From NCBI RefSeq assembly GCF_016894385.1, contig NZ_CP069812.1, positions 1 through 64,000 on the forward strand: a DNA stretch of 64,000 nt. Direction: 5' to 3'. This document shows positions 47,244 to 56,236 of the stretch, one piece after another; the first letter of the stretch is position 1, and each line of letters starts with the position of its first letter. A model generated the notes under the pieces. It searched no databases. It was not told the DNA's origin and saw nothing but the letters and a program-made list of their open reading frames with translations. This stretch comes from Cupriavidus oxalaticus (GTDB taxonomy: Bacteria > Pseudomonadota > Gammaproteobacteria > Burkholderiales > Burkholderiaceae). A program made the translations under genes and the position numbers.

Positions 47244-47576
47244 ATGGCGGGCATGAAGTCCGCCGTGCCCACGATGCCCCCGTTGCCCCCGCTGCCTCCG
47301 TCTACTCCGGTCACCTCCCAGCCTGTCCCGGCGCCGGCCAGCGCCACGCCGGCCTGCGAGCGCTGCCTGGAACTGGCTGCCGACCCACGCCGGCGCGAGC
47401 CGCCTGCCTGCCTGGCGCTGCGCAATACCGCGCCGCTGGTCAGCCAGAGCGCCGCGGGCGTGCCGTTCAGCATGCTGACCTTTGCCTGCCGCGACTGCGG
47501 CACGGTCTGGCGCCTCTATGACCGCGCCAACGAGCTCTTTGTCTCCTGGGTGCCGGAGCGCCCGCTGGTGCGCTGA
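47244..47576 (+). CDS. Small Cys-rich hypothetical protein
   Basis: This 110-residue protein has a Pro-rich first third and then four Cys in two pairs, CERC and CRDC, plus a single Cys in PPACLAL. The spacing suggests a small zinc ribbon. The codon bias matches the neighbours, supporting a real gene. No signal peptide or known family recognised. Confidence 0.65.
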   Translation: MAGMKSAVPTMPPLPPLPPSTPVTSQPVPAPASATPACERCLELAADPRRREPPACLALRNTAPLVSQSAAGVPFSMLTFACRDCGTVWRLYDRANELFVSWVPERPLVR

Positions 47577-47721
47577 GTGGTTCGTCGAGTGGTGCGCCGA
47601 GTGGTTCGCCAGGCACCGTTGAGCGCGCAACCGATCGGCTAAGATAGCGGCTTGCGCGCGCCGGCCGGCAGCCCTGCCCGGCGAGGGCGCGCCCGGACTC
47701 TCTCCCCGTATTCCCGACACC

Positions 47722-48711
47722 ATGGCCTTCCCGTTCCGCCCGACCCTGCTGGCAGCCACCGTTGCCGCCGGCCTGCTCGCCGCCGCCGCGCTGCCCGTCG
47801 CCGCCGCAGACAACTACCCCAGCCGCCCGATCCACCTGATCGTCGCCTATCCCACCGGCGGCATCAGCGACACCGTGGCGCGCGCGCTCGGCGAGCGCCT
47901 GTCGGCGCAGATGGGCACCTCGGTGGTGGTCGAGAACAAGGCCGGCGCCGGCGGCAGCATCGGCATCGATGCCGTCGCCAAGGCAGCGCCGGACGGCTAC
48001 ACGCTCGGCTTCGCCTCGACCAGCCCGCTGACGCTGAACCCGCATGTCGGCCACGTCAACTACGACCCGCAGAAGGACGTGGCGCCGGTGATGAGCGTGA
48101 TGTACTCGCCGGTGCTGGTGATCGCCACCAACGGCTTCAGCGGCAAGGGCTTTGCCGACGTGGTCGGCCAGGCCCGCGCCAGGCCGGGTTCGGTGCGCTG
48201 GGCAACCTCGGGCCTGGGCACGGTCGGCCACGTGGTGCTGGAACAGATCAGGCAGAAGTCGAAGGCCGACATCACGCTGATCCCGTACAAGGGCGCCGGC
48301 CAGCAGATGAATGACGCGCTTGGCGGCCAGTTCGAGGTGATGAGCACCAACGCCAGCCCGGCGCTGACCCAGCATATGCAGGCCGGCCGCCTGCGCGCGC
48401 TGGCGGTCGGCGCGCCCAGGCGGCTGGAGAGCCTGCCGCAGGTGCCCACGCTGGCCGAGCTCGGCTATCCCAAGGCCAACATGACTTCGACCTTCGGCGT
48501 CTTCGCGCCGGGCAAGACCCCCGCGGCGATCATCGACCGCCTGAATGCCGAGCTGAACAAGGCACTGGCCGGACCGGAAGTCCACGAGCGGCTGCTCAAG
48601 GGCGGCGAAGTGCCCACCGGCGGCACGGCGGCGCAATTTGCCAGGGCGATCCGCGAGGAATACGCGGAGAACGCGCGCATCGTCAAGGAGGCCGGCATCA
48701 AGGCGGAATGA
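47722..48711 (+). CDS. Bug-family periplasmic solute-binding protein (TctC-like)
   Basis: This 329-residue protein has a signal peptide ending LPVAAADNYP and the Bug/TctC fold: YPSRPIHLIVAYPTGGISDT, VVVENKAGAGGSIGIDAVAK, and YKGAGQQMNDALGGQFEVM. Bug proteins bind carboxylates or other small acids and are strongly expanded in Cupriavidus and Bordetella. No TctA/TctB membrane genes are adjacent, so it is an orphan receptor. Confidence 0.93.
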   Translation: MAFPFRPTLLAATVAAGLLAAAALPVAAADNYPSRPIHLIVAYPTGGISDTVARALGERLSAQMGTSVVVENKAGAGGSIGIDAVAKAAPDGYTLGFASTSPLTLNPHVGHVNYDPQKDVAPVMSVMYSPVLVIATNGFSGKGFADVVGQARARPGSVRWATSGLGTVGHVVLEQIRQKSKADITLIPYKGAGQQMNDALGGQFEVMSTNASPALTQHMQAGRLRALAVGAPRRLESLPQVPTLAELGYPKANMTSTFGVFAPGKTPAAIIDRLNAELNKALAGPEVHERLLKGGEVPTGGTAAQFARAIREEYAENARIVKEAGIKAE

Positions 48712-48727
48712 CATGGCGAAGGCCGGC

Positions 48728-49414
48728 TCAGGCGGTATCGAGCCGGCACCCGAGCCCATAGACCGAAGACAGCCGCACGCCGTTGTGCGGCCACAGCGAC
48801 AGCTTGGTGCGCACGCGCGACAGGTGGCTGTCCAGCGTGCGCGAGGTCGGCTCGATGTGATAGCGCCAGACCTGGTCGATCATGGTCTGGCGCGGCACCA
48901 CGCTGCCGAGATTGCGGAACAGCAGCACGGCCAGGTCGAACTCCTTCGGCGCCAGCGGCACCGGCCTGCCATGCACCCAGGCGCGCCGCTCCGAAGGGGC
49001 AAAGCGGAATGCGCCATGCGCCACGTCGCAGGCTTGCTTGGACGGCCGCGCGCGCCGCAGCAGCGCCTGCACGCGCGCGGCCAGTTCGCCCAGCCGCGGC
49101 GGTCCCGGCAGGTAGCTGTCGGCGCCCTGCGCAAAGCAGGCCGCGACAAAGTCCTCTGCATTCGAGCCGCCGGTCAGCATCACCGGCAGGTCATGGCCCA
49201 GCGAGCGCCGCACCCACGCCAGCACATCCAGCGCCGGGATTCCCGGCGTTTCGCAATCGAGGATCAGCAGGTCGAACGGCTCGGCGTGCAGCGCGCCCAG
49301 CAGCGCGCGTCCGTTGAGGTAGCGCCGGCACTGGTGGCCGTCCAGGCGCAGGGCTTGTTCGATGCGGATGGCGAGGGTCGGATCGGCCTGCAGCGAGGCA
49401 ATCTTCACGGTCAT
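48728..49414 (-). CDS. OmpR-type response regulator with degenerate receiver
   Basis: Start at ATG 49414 gives 228 residues: a receiver (1-115) and an OmpR-type winged helix. The phospho-acceptor Asp is present (LLILDCETPG), but the conserved Lys of the usual D-Y-x-x-K-P is replaced in GADSYLPGPPR, and the acidic pair near the N terminus is reduced (LQADP). Output is therefore probably phosphorylation-independent. The wHTH (PKEFDLAVLLFRN, TSRTLDSHLSRVRTKLSLW) is close to that of the divergent paralogue. No sensor kinase is nearby. Confidence 0.88.
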   Translation of the reverse strand: MTVKIASLQADPTLAIRIEQALRLDGHQCRRYLNGRALLGALHAEPFDLLILDCETPGIPALDVLAWVRRSLGHDLPVMLTGGSNAEDFVAACFAQGADSYLPGPPRLGELAARVQALLRRARPSKQACDVAHGAFRFAPSERRAWVHGRPVPLAPKEFDLAVLLFRNLGSVVPRQTMIDQVWRYHIEPTSRTLDSHLSRVRTKLSLWPHNGVRLSSVYGLGCRLDTA

Positions 49415-49690
49415 GGCTCCTGCCGGGGCGGTGCCACCGGCAAAGAATGCGGGCAGGGATGCAAACGGGAACACAAACGCAAACGTGGCTGAGCCACCGG
49501 CACCGGCTGTCCGGCGCCGCGGCGACACCATGTTATGGGCACGGTGCCGAGGCAAGAAGTAAAAGATTGTTGAAAGCCTGAATTGAGGTCTTTCCTATTC
49601 GTCCCGTCGGTCGCGCGGTCTTAAATGACCCGCTACGGCCGGCAGCCATGGTGCGCTGCGCTGGCCGGCAAACGTCGCCGGAGACCACAG

Positions 49691-50398
49691 ATGGGAAAGA
49701 AGATTGCTTCGCTAGAGGACGCGCCCGCCGATGCCGCGCTGATCCGCCGGATCATCGCCAGCGGCGGGCATGAATGCGTGACCTTCACGGAAAGCCGCAA
49801 GCTGCTGCTGGCGCTGCGCAATGCGTGCTTCGACCTGCTGCTGCTCGACTGGTCGATGCCGGACCTGTCCGGGCGCGAGGTGCTGGCGTGGGTGCGCACG
49901 CATCTCGACCGGCGTGTGCCGGTGATGTTTCTCAGCGGGCGCGATGCCGAACAGGACATCATCGGCGCGCTCGCCGCCGGCGCCGACGACTACATGGTCA
50001 AGCCGGTGCGTCCCGCCGAACTGTCGGCCCGCGTGGAATGCCTGCTGCGGCGCGCCTATCCCGCGGTACAGTCGCCGCACGCGCCGCTGCGGCTGGGCGA
50101 ATACGCTTTCGACTGCGCCATGCGCACAGCCACCTGCAACGGGCATCCCGTCTGCCTGACGCCCAAGGAGTTCGATCTTGCCGTGCTGCTGTTCCGCAAC
50201 GAGGGCCGCATCGTCACGCGCGACCATATCACCGCCGCGGTCTGGGGGCGCGAGATCTCGTCGCTGTCGCGTACCATCGATACCCATGTGTCGCGCGTGC
50301 GCAGCAAGCTCGGCCTGCAGGCGTCGCAGGCGCTGCGGCTGACGCCGGTCTACACGCATGGCTACCGGCTGGAGCGGATCGAGCGCGCTGCCGCATGA
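49691..50398 (+). CDS. OmpR-type response regulator (paralogue with canonical receiver)
   Basis: Start at ATG 49691 gives 235 residues with receiver residues intact: acidic SLEDAPAD, phospho-Asp in LLLLDWSMPDLSG and Lys in GADDYMVKPVRP. The C-terminal OmpR winged helix shares PKEFDLAVLLFRN with the paralogue on the other strand, and both start their receiver with K-I-A-S-L. The pair is divergent across a 276 base gap and probably arose by inverted duplication. No histidine kinase lies in the neighbourhood. Confidence 0.9.
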   Translation: MGKKIASLEDAPADAALIRRIIASGGHECVTFTESRKLLLALRNACFDLLLLDWSMPDLSGREVLAWVRTHLDRRVPVMFLSGRDAEQDIIGALAAGADDYMVKPVRPAELSARVECLLRRAYPAVQSPHAPLRLGEYAFDCAMRTATCNGHPVCLTPKEFDLAVLLFRNEGRIVTRDHITAAVWGREISSLSRTIDTHVSRVRSKLGLQASQALRLTPVYTHGYRLERIERAAA

Positions 50399-50431
50399 GG
50401 GAAACATGAGGGCAGGTGCGCGCCCATGAAA

Positions 50432-50455
50432 AAAGGCACCCGAAGGTGCCTTTCG
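50432..50455 (-). terminator. Rho-independent terminator of the porin gene
   Basis: AAAGGCACC-CGAA-GGTGCCTTT (50432-50453) is a 9 bp stem; on the minus strand it is followed by six T residues. It lies just past the porin stop and may also stop the convergent response-regulator transcript. Confidence 0.85.
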
Positions 50456-50480
50456 CCATTGGCTGCTGACCGGGTAACGA

Positions 50481-51557
50481 TCAGAAGATGTGGCGGATAC
50501 CGACGGCAGCGCCGGTCTGGTTGTTGCGGCCCGGCATTTCGGTGATGGTGCCGCCCGAGACCTTGTTGAAGTCCACGGTGCCATAGACCTGGGTGCGCTT
50601 GGACAGCGAGTACTCGGCCAGCAGCACGCCGGTGTAGCGGCGGCCGTTGTTGTCGTTCACGCCGTTCACGTTCTCGACGTAGTCGCCGTAGAACACGCCG
50701 GTCAGGGCCAGCGCCGGGGTGGCCTGGTAGGTCATGCCGATGTAGCCGATGGTGTCCTTGCGCGGGTTAGACGCGAAGTCGCCTGCCGGGATCGGGTTCT
50801 GCGTCGGACCGCCGGTGAAGTTCAGCGAAGCGTCGACCGAACCGGTGCGGTCCTTGCCGCCGATGTAGCCCAGGAAGACCTTTGCCGGGCCGATCGAGTA
50901 CTTACCGGCAGCGCCCCACATTTGCTGCTTCTGGCCGGTGGTGTTGCGGACTTCCTGGTACACGCCGCCGATGCCGAACGGACCGTAGGTGTACGCGGCA
51001 CGTGCGCCCCAGTACTGGTTCTGGCTCATGCTGCCCGGCTGCTCGCCGAAGCCGTAGCTGGCGCCAACGTCCAGGCCGCCGAACTTGCCGCCGTAGCTGA
51101 CGACGTTGTCGTTACGGAAGTTGGTCAGGAAGAACGGCCAGGCGTTGTTGGTGTAGTTGCCGATGGTCAGCGGATCGAATTCGCCGAAGAAATTAAAGCC
51201 TTCGGTGTACTGGCGGCCCAGCTTGATGGTGCCGAAGTCGCCCGACAGGCCCACATAGGCTTGACGGCCGAACAGGCGGCCATTCTGGTTGGCACGGCCG
51301 GTGTCCGGGTCGAAGCCGTTTTCCAGCTGGAAGATCGCCTTCAGGTTGTTGCCCAGCGCTTCGCTGCCCTTGATACCCCAGCGGCTGTTGGTCACTGCGC
51401 CGTTGGTCAGTTCCCACAGGTTGTCGTTGTTGGCGCTCGAGTTCGTCTGGAAGCGGATGCTCTGGTCAACGATACCGTACAGGGTGACGGACGACTGGGC
51501 GAATGCCGAACCTGCCAACAGGCTGCCGGCTGCGAGGACGATGGCCGATTTCTTCAT
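50481..51557 (-). CDS. Outer membrane porin (Gram-negative porin, betaproteobacterial OmpC-like)
   Basis: This 358-residue protein has a signal peptide (KKSAIVLAAGSLLAGSAFA) and starts QSSVTLYGIVDQSIRFQT, the standard opening of betaproteobacterial trimeric porins. The constriction loop region with GRQYTEG and the C-terminal Phe (VGIRHIF) needed for Bam-dependent assembly are present. AAGGAG precedes the ATG. It would allow diffusion of small hydrophilic solutes. Single gene with its own terminator. Confidence 0.95.
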   Translation of the reverse strand: MKKSAIVLAAGSLLAGSAFAQSSVTLYGIVDQSIRFQTNSSANNDNLWELTNGAVTNSRWGIKGSEALGNNLKAIFQLENGFDPDTGRANQNGRLFGRQAYVGLSGDFGTIKLGRQYTEGFNFFGEFDPLTIGNYTNNAWPFFLTNFRNDNVVSYGGKFGGLDVGASYGFGEQPGSMSQNQYWGARAAYTYGPFGIGGVYQEVRNTTGQKQQMWGAAGKYSIGPAKVFLGYIGGKDRTGSVDASLNFTGGPTQNPIPAGDFASNPRKDTIGYIGMTYQATPALALTGVFYGDYVENVNGVNDNNGRRYTGVLLAEYSLSKRTQVYGTVDFNKVSGGTITEMPGRNNQTGAAVGIRHIF

Positions 51558-51891
51558 GGTGCTCCTTTTCTGTCTTGTACTGTTCTCCGCCGGATCACGG
51601 CAGGGACGAGGTCTACGTTTCGTGTAAACGCCGGCGAAAATTTAACAAAACGTAAGCAGTAAGGACACAAATGTCCGCCAGGCCCGGCTTTCAAGCAGGA
51701 TTTTGGTGCGAATCCGTTGTCTGGCCGCTACATATTCCAGTTTTGGTGCGTTGCGCAATCGCGCATCGTGGCCCGGGCACCGGGCTGGCGCGGTCAGGGC
51801 GGGGCACAAAAGACGACAGGCCAGCACGCAGACACTGCGTGCTGGCCTGTCGCGGCACGGGATGGAGACCGGCCGCGCGGGCCGGCCGGGA
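51558..51891. other. Noncoding stretch of ~330 bases between the porin gene and minE
   Basis: It holds the porin leader on the right-to-left strand, an AT-rich segment around 51635-51660, and the minE terminator hairpin. No gene is supported. Confidence 0.5.
51815..51851 (-). terminator. 17 bp perfect hairpin ending the minCDE operon
   Basis: GACAGGCCAGCACGCAG (51815-51831), loop ACA, CTGCGTGCTGGCCTGTC (51835-51851). On the minus strand it is followed by GTCTTTTG. It lies ~40 bases after the minE stop. Confidence 0.85.
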
Positions 51892-52146
51892 TCAGCCTTG
51901 CGGGATCTCGATCTTGACTTCGAGCACCTCCAGGTTGTCCTGGCGTTCGAGGCTGACGCGCAGGTCCTGGTCGCTGATCTTGACGTACTTGGAAATCACC
52001 GCCACCAGTTCGCGCTGCAGCGCGGGCAGGTAGTCGGCGGGGGCGGAATGGCCGGTGCGCTCGTGGGCGAGGATGATCTGCAGCCGCTCCTTGGCGACCG
52101 ACGCGGACTTTTTCTTCTCCCCCAGCAGGAAGGAAAGGATCGACAT
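51892..52146 (-). CDS. minE: Cell division topological specificity factor MinE
   Basis: The 84-residue product has the N-terminal amphipathic segment ([20 protein letters not shown]) and the MinD-activating strand [11 protein letters not shown], followed by the dimerisation domain ([20 protein letters not shown]). It stimulates MinD ATPase and drives pole-to-pole oscillation that places FtsZ at midcell. Last gene of minCDE, 21 bases after minD. Confidence 0.97.
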   Translation of the reverse strand: MSILSFLLGEKKKSASVAKERLQIILAHERTGHSAPADYLPALQRELVAVISKYVKISDQDLRVSLERQDNLEVLEVKIEIPQG

Positions 52147-52167
52147 TGGGATGAGCCTCCGGACCGT

Positions 52168-52983
52168 TTATTTGTTGCCGAAGATGCGGGAGAACAGCCC
52201 CGGCTTCTGGTAGTCGGTGAAGCGCATCGGCTTGTCCTTGCCGAGGAAGCGGTCCACCACGTCGCCATAGGCGTCGGCCACGTCGCTGCCTTCCAGGTGG
52301 ATGGCGGGCGTGCCCTGGTTCGATGCGTGCAGCACGGCTTCGGATTCCGGCACCACGCCGATCAGCTTGATGCGCAGGATCTCCTGGATGTCGGTCAGCG
52401 ACAGCATCTCGCCGCCGTGCACGCGCTTGGGGTTGTAGCGCGTGATCAGCAGGTGCTCCTTGATCGGGTCGCCGCCTTCGCTGGCGCGTTTGGTCTTGGA
52501 CGACAGGATGCCAAGGATGCGGTCCGAATCGCGCACCGACGACACTTCGGGATTGGTGACGATCAGGGCCTCATCGGCAAAGTACATCGCCATCAGCGCG
52601 CCCGACTCGATGCCGGCGGGCGAATCGCACACGATGTACTCGAAGTCCATCTCGATCAGGCCGTTGATGACCTTCTCCACGCCTTCCTTGGTGAGCGCGT
52701 CCTTGTCGCGCGTCTGCGAGGCCGGCAGGATGAACAGGTTCTCGCACTTCTTGTCCTTGATCAGCGCCTGGCGCAGGTTGGCTTCGCCCTGCACCACGTT
52801 GATCAGGTCATACACCACGCGGCGCTCGCAACCCATGATCAGGTCGAGGTTGCGCAGGCCGACGTCGAAGTCGATCACGGCAGTCTTGTGGCCGCGCAGG
52901 GCCAGGCCGGCGGCAAAGCTGGCGCTGGTAGTGGTCTTGCCGACGCCTCCCTTGCCGGAGGTCACAACGATGATTTTTGCCAT
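52168..52983 (-). CDS. minD: Septum-site determining ATPase MinD
   Basis: This 271-residue deviant Walker ATPase has SGKGGVGKTTTSASFAAGLA at the N terminus (signature Lys included), the switch DFDVGLRNLDL and VCDSPAG. The C-terminal membrane-targeting amphipathic helix is in QKPGLFSRIFGNK. It recruits MinC to the membrane and is released by MinE. It lies between minC and minE. Confidence 0.98.
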   Translation of the reverse strand: MAKIIVVTSGKGGVGKTTTSASFAAGLALRGHKTAVIDFDVGLRNLDLIMGCERRVVYDLINVVQGEANLRQALIKDKKCENLFILPASQTRDKDALTKEGVEKVINGLIEMDFEYIVCDSPAGIESGALMAMYFADEALIVTNPEVSSVRDSDRILGILSSKTKRASEGGDPIKEHLLITRYNPKRVHGGEMLSLTDIQEILRIKLIGVVPESEAVLHASNQGTPAIHLEGSDVADAYGDVVDRFLGKDKPMRFTDYQKPGLFSRIFGNK

Positions 52984-53050
52984 GGCTCTTTGGTCCAGTA
53001 ATTAGGTTGAAGCTTGCGCTGCTTGATTGGGGTCCCCGATGCCGGCGCGG

Positions 53051-53881
53051 TTACTTGAGCCGCAGCGCCTCGAGGATCAGTTTTTCTTCGGCCAGGCGCA
53101 CCTGGGCCGTCTTGCCGAGCACGTCGGCCGGGAGCGTCTGCTCCGCGGTGCGGTAGATGCCGGCGATGGAAATAAGTTCGGGCTCCATGCACGTGCTGAA
53201 GATGCGCGCGCCGGTGTTGCCCTTGACGCCCGCCAGCGCGCGGCCGCGCAGCGGGGCATAGATATGGATGTTGCCTTCGGCGATGACCTCGGCGCCATAG
53301 CTGACCACGTCGAGGATCACCACGTCGCCGTGCGCGTAGACCTGCTGGCCCGAGCGCAGCGGCTTGTCGATCACCAGGGTCTGTTGCTGGCGCAGCGCGG
53401 CGGCGACCGCGGCGTCGGTGGTGGCCTGCGCGGCGGCGCGGACGGCGTCCTCGCGCGCGGCCTGCTCGGCCGCGGCTTGCGCGGTGGCCTGTGCGGCGGC
53501 CTGTTCCGCCTCGGCGGCGGCCCGGGCCTCTGCGGCGCGCTCGGCGCCGGCCCCGCTGCCGCGGCGGCTCTGGCTGTCGAGCAGCGGCAGGCCGAAGCGC
53601 TCGGCCCATTCGCGCTGGCCCACGCGGGCCACCACGCCGATGGCGCGCGCCTTGAGCGTGGCCAGGGTCTCGATCACCGTGCCGAGCGCGACTTCGCTAT
53701 CGTCCTCGAGCGCGCGCAGGTCCAGTGCGATCACGTCGTTGGAGAAGAAATCGGGAGTGGCTTCAAACCGGGAGAGGAGGTCATCCCGCAGCGCTGCCAT
53801 GTCGGCGGTCTGGAGGGCGAGAAGGAGGGCATCGACGTTGCCACTGCGCAGCTCGAAGCGTGGCGATTTCTTCTGGGACAT
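53051..53881 (-). CDS. minC: Septum-site determining protein MinC with extended Ala-rich linker
   Basis: Start at ATG 53881 gives ~276 residues. The N-terminal FtsZ-inhibiting domain spans about 1-100 and the C-terminal beta-helix ([40 protein letters not shown]) about 168-276. Between them lies a ~60-residue Ala/Glu/Gln-rich, probably helical linker (about 103-165), which makes the protein longer than E. coli MinC (231). MinC blocks Z-ring assembly away from midcell. First gene of minCDE. Confidence 0.96.
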   Translation of the reverse strand: MSQKKSPRFELRSGNVDALLLALQTADMAALRDDLLSRFEATPDFFSNDVIALDLRALEDDSEVALGTVIETLATLKARAIGVVARVGQREWAERFGLPLLDSQSRRGSGAGAERAAEARAAAEAEQAAAQATAQAAAEQAAREDAVRAAAQATTDAAVAAALRQQQTLVIDKPLRSGQQVYAHGDVVILDVVSYGAEVIAEGNIHIYAPLRGRALAGVKGNTGARIFSTCMEPELISIAGIYRTAEQTLPADVLGKTAQVRLAEEKLILEALRLK

Positions 53882-54123
53882 AGCCGGGTGACCGTGGAAA
53901 TGCCACATTCTAACGTTCTCTTACTCGCTAACTGTAACAATTGGCGCGATCCGTGCGATCGAGCCGCGACAGGTGCCCTGCGCGTTCCATCTGCCCGCGC
54001 GTTGTGCGTCACCCGGCTCGCAACGCGGATGCCGAGTGACCGGTGGCACGCAGCGGCGGCACGCGCCACCGTAGCAATTTGCAAAGCCTTGTTACGATTG
54101 CGCCATCTGACAGCGGAGGTTCC

Positions 54124-55095
54124 ATGAGCGCCATCGTCAATTGCGTGGCCTACCGGCAGGGCAAGCGGCTCGGCACGGTCGGCATGGAAGAGATCCCCAC
54201 GGTGCTGGGCGTGCCCGGCACTTTTGTCTGGCTCGGGCTGCATGAGCCAGACCTGGCACTGCTGCGCCAGGTGCAGTTCGCCTTCGGCCTGCACGACCTC
54301 GCAGTGGAAGACGCGCTCGATGCGCACCAGCGGCCCAAGCTCGAGGCCTACGGCGATTCGGTCTTCGTCGTGCTCAACACGGCGCAACTGGTCGAAGACG
54401 AAGTGGTGGTCGGCGAGACGCACCTGTTCGTCGGTCCCAACTACGTGGTCTCGGTACGCCACGGCGCGAGCAGCGCCTACACCCCGGTGCGCGAGCGCTG
54501 CGAAGGTGATCCGCAGGGCCTGTCCAACGGACCGGGTTATGTGCTGTACGCGCTGATGGATTTCATCGTCGACCACTACATGCCGATCGTCACGCGGCTG
54601 GAAGACACGCTGGAGGACCTGGAGCAGGACATCTTCCGCGACGAGTTCGACCGGGGGGCGATCGAGGACCTGTACAAGGTCAAGCGCCAGGTGCTGCGGC
54701 TGCGCAATGCGGTCAGCCCGGTGGAAGACATGTGCAGCCAGTTGATCCGGCTGCACGAGGAGCTCGTGCCGAAGGAGCTGCGCGCCTACTTCCGCGATAT
54801 CGAGGACCACGCCAGCCGGCTGGTGCGCACACTCGACGTGATCCGCGAAATGCTGACCACCGCGGTGCAGGTCAACCTGGCGCTGGTGACGGTGGGCCAG
54901 AACGAGGTGGTCAAGCGGCTTGCCGGCTGGGGCGCGATCCTGGCGATCCCCACGGTGGTGTTCAGCCTGTACGGGATGAACTTCAGTTTCATGCCGGAGC
55001 TGAAATTCCACTATGCCTATCCGGCGGTGATCGGCGTCACGGCGATGGCGTGCGGACTGCTGTGGCGGCGGCTGCACCGCGCGGGATGGATATGA
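54124..55095 (+). CDS. corA: CorA-type magnesium/cobalt transporter
   Basis: Start at ATG 54124 with GGAGG at 54115-54119 gives 323 residues. The large cytoplasmic alpha/beta domain is followed by the stalk helix and two C-terminal TM helices. The signature YGMNF (GMN) closes TM1, and the MPEL motif follows in the periplasmic loop. It forms a pentameric Mg2+ channel. Divergent from minC. Confidence 0.96.
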   Translation: MSAIVNCVAYRQGKRLGTVGMEEIPTVLGVPGTFVWLGLHEPDLALLRQVQFAFGLHDLAVEDALDAHQRPKLEAYGDSVFVVLNTAQLVEDEVVVGETHLFVGPNYVVSVRHGASSAYTPVRERCEGDPQGLSNGPGYVLYALMDFIVDHYMPIVTRLEDTLEDLEQDIFRDEFDRGAIEDLYKVKRQVLRLRNAVSPVEDMCSQLIRLHEELVPKELRAYFRDIEDHASRLVRTLDVIREMLTTAVQVNLALVTVGQNEVVKRLAGWGAILAIPTVVFSLYGMNFSFMPELKFHYAYPAVIGVTAMACGLLWRRLHRAGWI

Positions 55096-55241
55096 TCTGA
55101 TCGCTGATTTATTGATGCGACGAATGATCGAGTGTTCTTCGCGTTATGGTTGATTATTCGCGACGATAATCTGGCCGCCTACCGGGGCCCGCCGCTGACT
55201 CCTACACTGGAGCAAAGAAGGCGCCGCGCCCGGAGTCCGCC

Positions 55242-55943
55242 ATGTCGAAAGCCCGTTCCCCGCATGCCGCCGTGCTGGCCGGCATCCTTTGCGCATGGCT
55301 GTGCCTGCCGCCTGCTGCCGCCGCACCCCAGCCACCCCCTCCCGCGCAGGCGCAGACCCGCGACGCTGTTGCCGCCTATGAGGCGGGCCGCTTCGACGAG
55401 GCCTTGCGGGGCTTCTCCCGCGCCGCGCGCCAGGGCAACCGCCTCGCGCAATTCAACTACGCGATGATGCTGCTGCGCGGCGACGGCACTGCTGCGCGGC
55501 CGCAGGAGGCCTTGGTGTGGCTGCGCAAGGCGGCCGACAACGGCATGACGCACGCGCAATACACCTGGGGCGATCTTTACGAGCGCGGCGAACTGGTGCC
55601 GAAATCGCTGGAAGAGGCGAACCGCTGGTATGAGCGCGCGGCGCAAGGCGGGCACGTGCAGGCGCAGATGGAGCTGGCGACGAATTACTTCACCGGGCGT
55701 GGCGTGCCGCGCGACTACGGGCAGGCGTTTGCATGGTACCGGCGCGCGGCGAGTGCGGGGGATGGCGGCGCGCAGTACATCGTCGGCAGCTTCTATGAGC
55801 ACGGCGAGCCTGGCGTGGTCGACCGGGATATCGAGCAGGCGAAGATCTGGTACGCGCGCTCGGCGGCCCGCGGGGATCCGGGGGCGCTGGCGAAGTTGCG
55901 GTCGCTGCTGGAGGAGACGGTGAGGGGAAGGGCGGGGATGTAG
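55242..55943 (+). CDS. Exported Sel1-repeat (TPR-like) protein
   Basis: This 233-residue protein has a signal peptide ending PPAAAAPQ and about five Sel1-like repeats, for example PQEALVWLRKAADNGMTHAQ and YGQAFAWYRRAASAGDGGAQ. Sel1 repeats mediate protein interactions; many periplasmic members are scaffolds or stress regulators. Partner unknown. Single gene. Confidence 0.9.
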   Translation: MSKARSPHAAVLAGILCAWLCLPPAAAAPQPPPPAQAQTRDAVAAYEAGRFDEALRGFSRAARQGNRLAQFNYAMMLLRGDGTAARPQEALVWLRKAADNGMTHAQYTWGDLYERGELVPKSLEEANRWYERAAQGGHVQAQMELATNYFTGRGVPRDYGQAFAWYRRAASAGDGGAQYIVGSFYEHGEPGVVDRDIEQAKIWYARSAARGDPGALAKLRSLLEETVRGRAGM

Positions 55944-55948
55944 GCAAG

Positions 55949-55990
55949 AACTGCCCAACACAAACTGCCCGACACAAACTGCCCGACACA
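55949..55990. repeat. Three 14 bp tandem repeats
   Basis: AACTGCCCAACACA, AACTGCCCGACACA and AACTGCCCGACACA follow each other without gaps just after the Sel1 gene stop. Confidence 0.9.
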
Positions 55991-56052
55991 CAAAGAGGAG
56001 AGCGGTTCTGGGTGCGCCAACGCCGCCCGGGCTAGCCTAAGCAAGGTGTTCT

Positions 56053-56080
56053 CCCTCTCCCCTCACTCATGGGGAGAGGG
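56053..56080. repeat. REP-like palindrome, variant copy
   Basis: CCCTCTCCCC (56053-56062) and GGGGAGAGGG (56071-56080) form a 10 bp stem with an 8-base loop. It belongs to the same composition class as the element at 56164 and forms a pair with it. Confidence 0.65.
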
Positions 56081-56163
56081 TTGGGGTGAGGGGTGGTCTA
56101 GCAAGCGACCACATCAAGCAAGGCCTACGGTTTTAACCTGCGGGCATCAGCTTTTGACCCTCC

Positions 56164-56210
56164 TGCCCTCACCCCCGGCCCCTCTCCCGCAAGCGGGAGA
56201 GGGGAGCAAA
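56164..56210. repeat. REP-like palindrome, copy 2
   Basis: CCCCTCTCCCGC (56179-56190), loop AA, GCGGGAGAGGGG (56193-56204), with flanks like the copy at 36724-36774. It lies 27 bases past the gatB stop and could act as that operon's terminator. Confidence 0.75.
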
Positions 56211-56236
56211 CCGGCAGTGCTTGTGAGCGTCGGGCC

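Noticed and set aside
45885..47813. 642-codon minus-strand frame across the Fsr-like gene
   Set aside because: Spans two real plus-strand genes with clear motifs; composition is antisense-like.
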